A DNA stretch of 5,709 nt from assembly GCA_017353855.1 (NCBI GenBank), contig JAFMSA010000315.1, positions 1 through 5,709 on the forward strand, written 5' to 3'. This DNA comes from Alphaproteobacteria bacterium (GTDB lineage Bacteria; Pseudomonadota; Alphaproteobacteria; ATCC43930; CGMCC-115725). Below, in pieces: positions 5,184 through 5,709 of this stretch. The number at the start of each line of letters is the position of its first letter. Within the stretch, counting starts at the first letter, position 1. The notes below the pieces were generated by a model. The model worked only from the letters and a program-made list of their open reading frames with translations, had not been told where the DNA came from and did not search any database. Made by a program: the position numbers and the translations under genes.

Positions 5184-5709
5184 CTAGCTGTGGCGTAACG
5201 CTAATTCGTGCGCGAGGCCGACACGCAGCAGCTGGTACGGAGCCTTGTAGTAGAGCTTGATGTCGTGGAACGGGTCGGTGACGACCTTGACGACCCAGGC
5301 CAACCCCGTCTCCAAATCCTCGATCACCCAAAGCTGCACGCAACGGAATGCGAGTCCGCTGACCCCGAGAAACAGCCAGATCAAACCGAGATTGTGGAAG
5401 AAGTCGGATATTCCGTTCCACGGCCGAATGATACCGAGCAGAGTGGGCTCGAAATAAAGGAGGAGCGGGATGACCGCGCAAATCACATGCAATACGGCCT
5501 TCCTCTTGAGGTTATAGCCAATTTTTGCCGATTCCTTGTATTCATGTGTCGCGTCATTGATTTCGTCATAGCCTTTCGGCTCGAAGAGGAAATGACCGGT
5601 TTGCCGGCTCGTCATCGACACCATCCAGGCAATCAGTGCCGCCGCGGCCGGATTCCAAAAGAGCAGACCATAGACGCATAAAAAGCTGGTAGCACTGAAT
5701 AGGTGCAGT
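5184..5709 (-). CDS. polytopic membrane protein of unknown function (C-terminal part, runs off the right edge)
   Basis: 174 complete codons are visible, ending at a TAG (5186-5184). The frame is open to the window edge. The first in-frame ATG (5624) falls inside a hydrophobic segment (LHLFSATSFLCVYGLLFWNPAAAALIAWMV, split here only by that Met), so the true start is probably further right. Hydrophobic stretches lie at visible residues about 1-32 (one or two helices), 75-97 (VLHVICAVIPLLLYF...) and 108-126 (LIWLFLGVSGLAF). Polar loops hold SRQTGHFLFEPKGYD (33-47), ATHEYKESAKIGYNLKRK and, near the end, DPFHDIKLYYKAP. The histidines in GHF, THEY, FHN and FHD could bind metal, but no known metal-site pattern is complete. 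I do not recognise a named family with confidence. It is convergent with the aminotransferase, so it need not share its transcript, but the membrane and lipid theme matches the decarboxylase nearby. Confidence 0.8.
   Translation of the reverse strand, partial: LHLFSATSFLCVYGLLFWNPAAAALIAWMVSMTSRQTGHFLFEPKGYDEINDATHEYKESAKIGYNLKRKAVLHVICAVIPLLLYFEPTLLGIIRPWNGISDFFHNLGLIWLFLGVSGLAFRCVQLWVIEDLETGLAWVVKVVTDPFHDIKLYYKAPYQLLRVGLAHELALRHS

Noticed and set aside
5640..5709. Possible frameshift in the membrane protein near 5655
   Set aside because: Careful codon-by-codon reading of the minus strand gives one open frame through GLLFWNPAAAA to the window edge.
1..5709. CRISPR array, tRNA, insertion sequence or attachment site
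   Set aside because: No regularly spaced repeats, tRNA arms, transposase motifs or terminal inverted repeats with target duplications were seen.

Overview
This is a GC-rich bacterial window with tightly packed genes, GTG and ATG starts and purine-rich Shine-Dalgarno (SD) sites. The gene families fit a proteobacterium, perhaps an alphaproteobacterium, but that is inference because no rRNA or housekeeping marker is present. It splits into two unrelated parts.

Part 1 (about 1-2050) is an aromatic-catabolism locus. On the minus strand, reading right to left, it holds a small DUF4177-like gene split into two overlapping frames (1538-1360), a complete BphB-like cis-dihydrodiol dehydrogenase of the SDR family (1356-538), and the first 178 codons of a Rieske ring-hydroxylating oxygenase alpha subunit (536 to the left edge). 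Spacings of 3 nt and 1 nt indicate one operon. Dioxygenase and dehydrogenase are consecutive steps: ring dihydroxylation, then rearomatisation to a catechol. Facing away from this operon on the plus strand is the wreck of a MarR-family regulator (about 1564-2050). Its recognisable pieces are scattered over all three forward frames and include in-frame stops, so the operon has probably lost its local regulator.

Between about 2051 and 2461 I see no gene, only a short inverted repeat just past the stop of the next gene.

Part 2 (2462-5709) has three genes. A phosphatidylserine-decarboxylase-like pyruvoyl enzyme (minus, 2462-3322) and a long class III PLP aminotransferase of the glutamate-1-semialdehyde aminomutase type (plus, 3358-5037) are transcribed divergently with only 35 bp between their starts. 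The aminotransferase carries an unusual N-terminal extension of about 120 residues that begins with a hydrophobic Ala-rich segment. Convergent to it is a polytopic membrane protein (minus, 5184 to the right edge) whose start lies outside the window. A lipid-type decarboxylase, a possibly membrane-attached aminotransferase and an unknown membrane protein together suggest an uncharacterised lipid or amine pathway. This is the most interesting hypothesis in the window, but it rests on proximity and family resemblance only.
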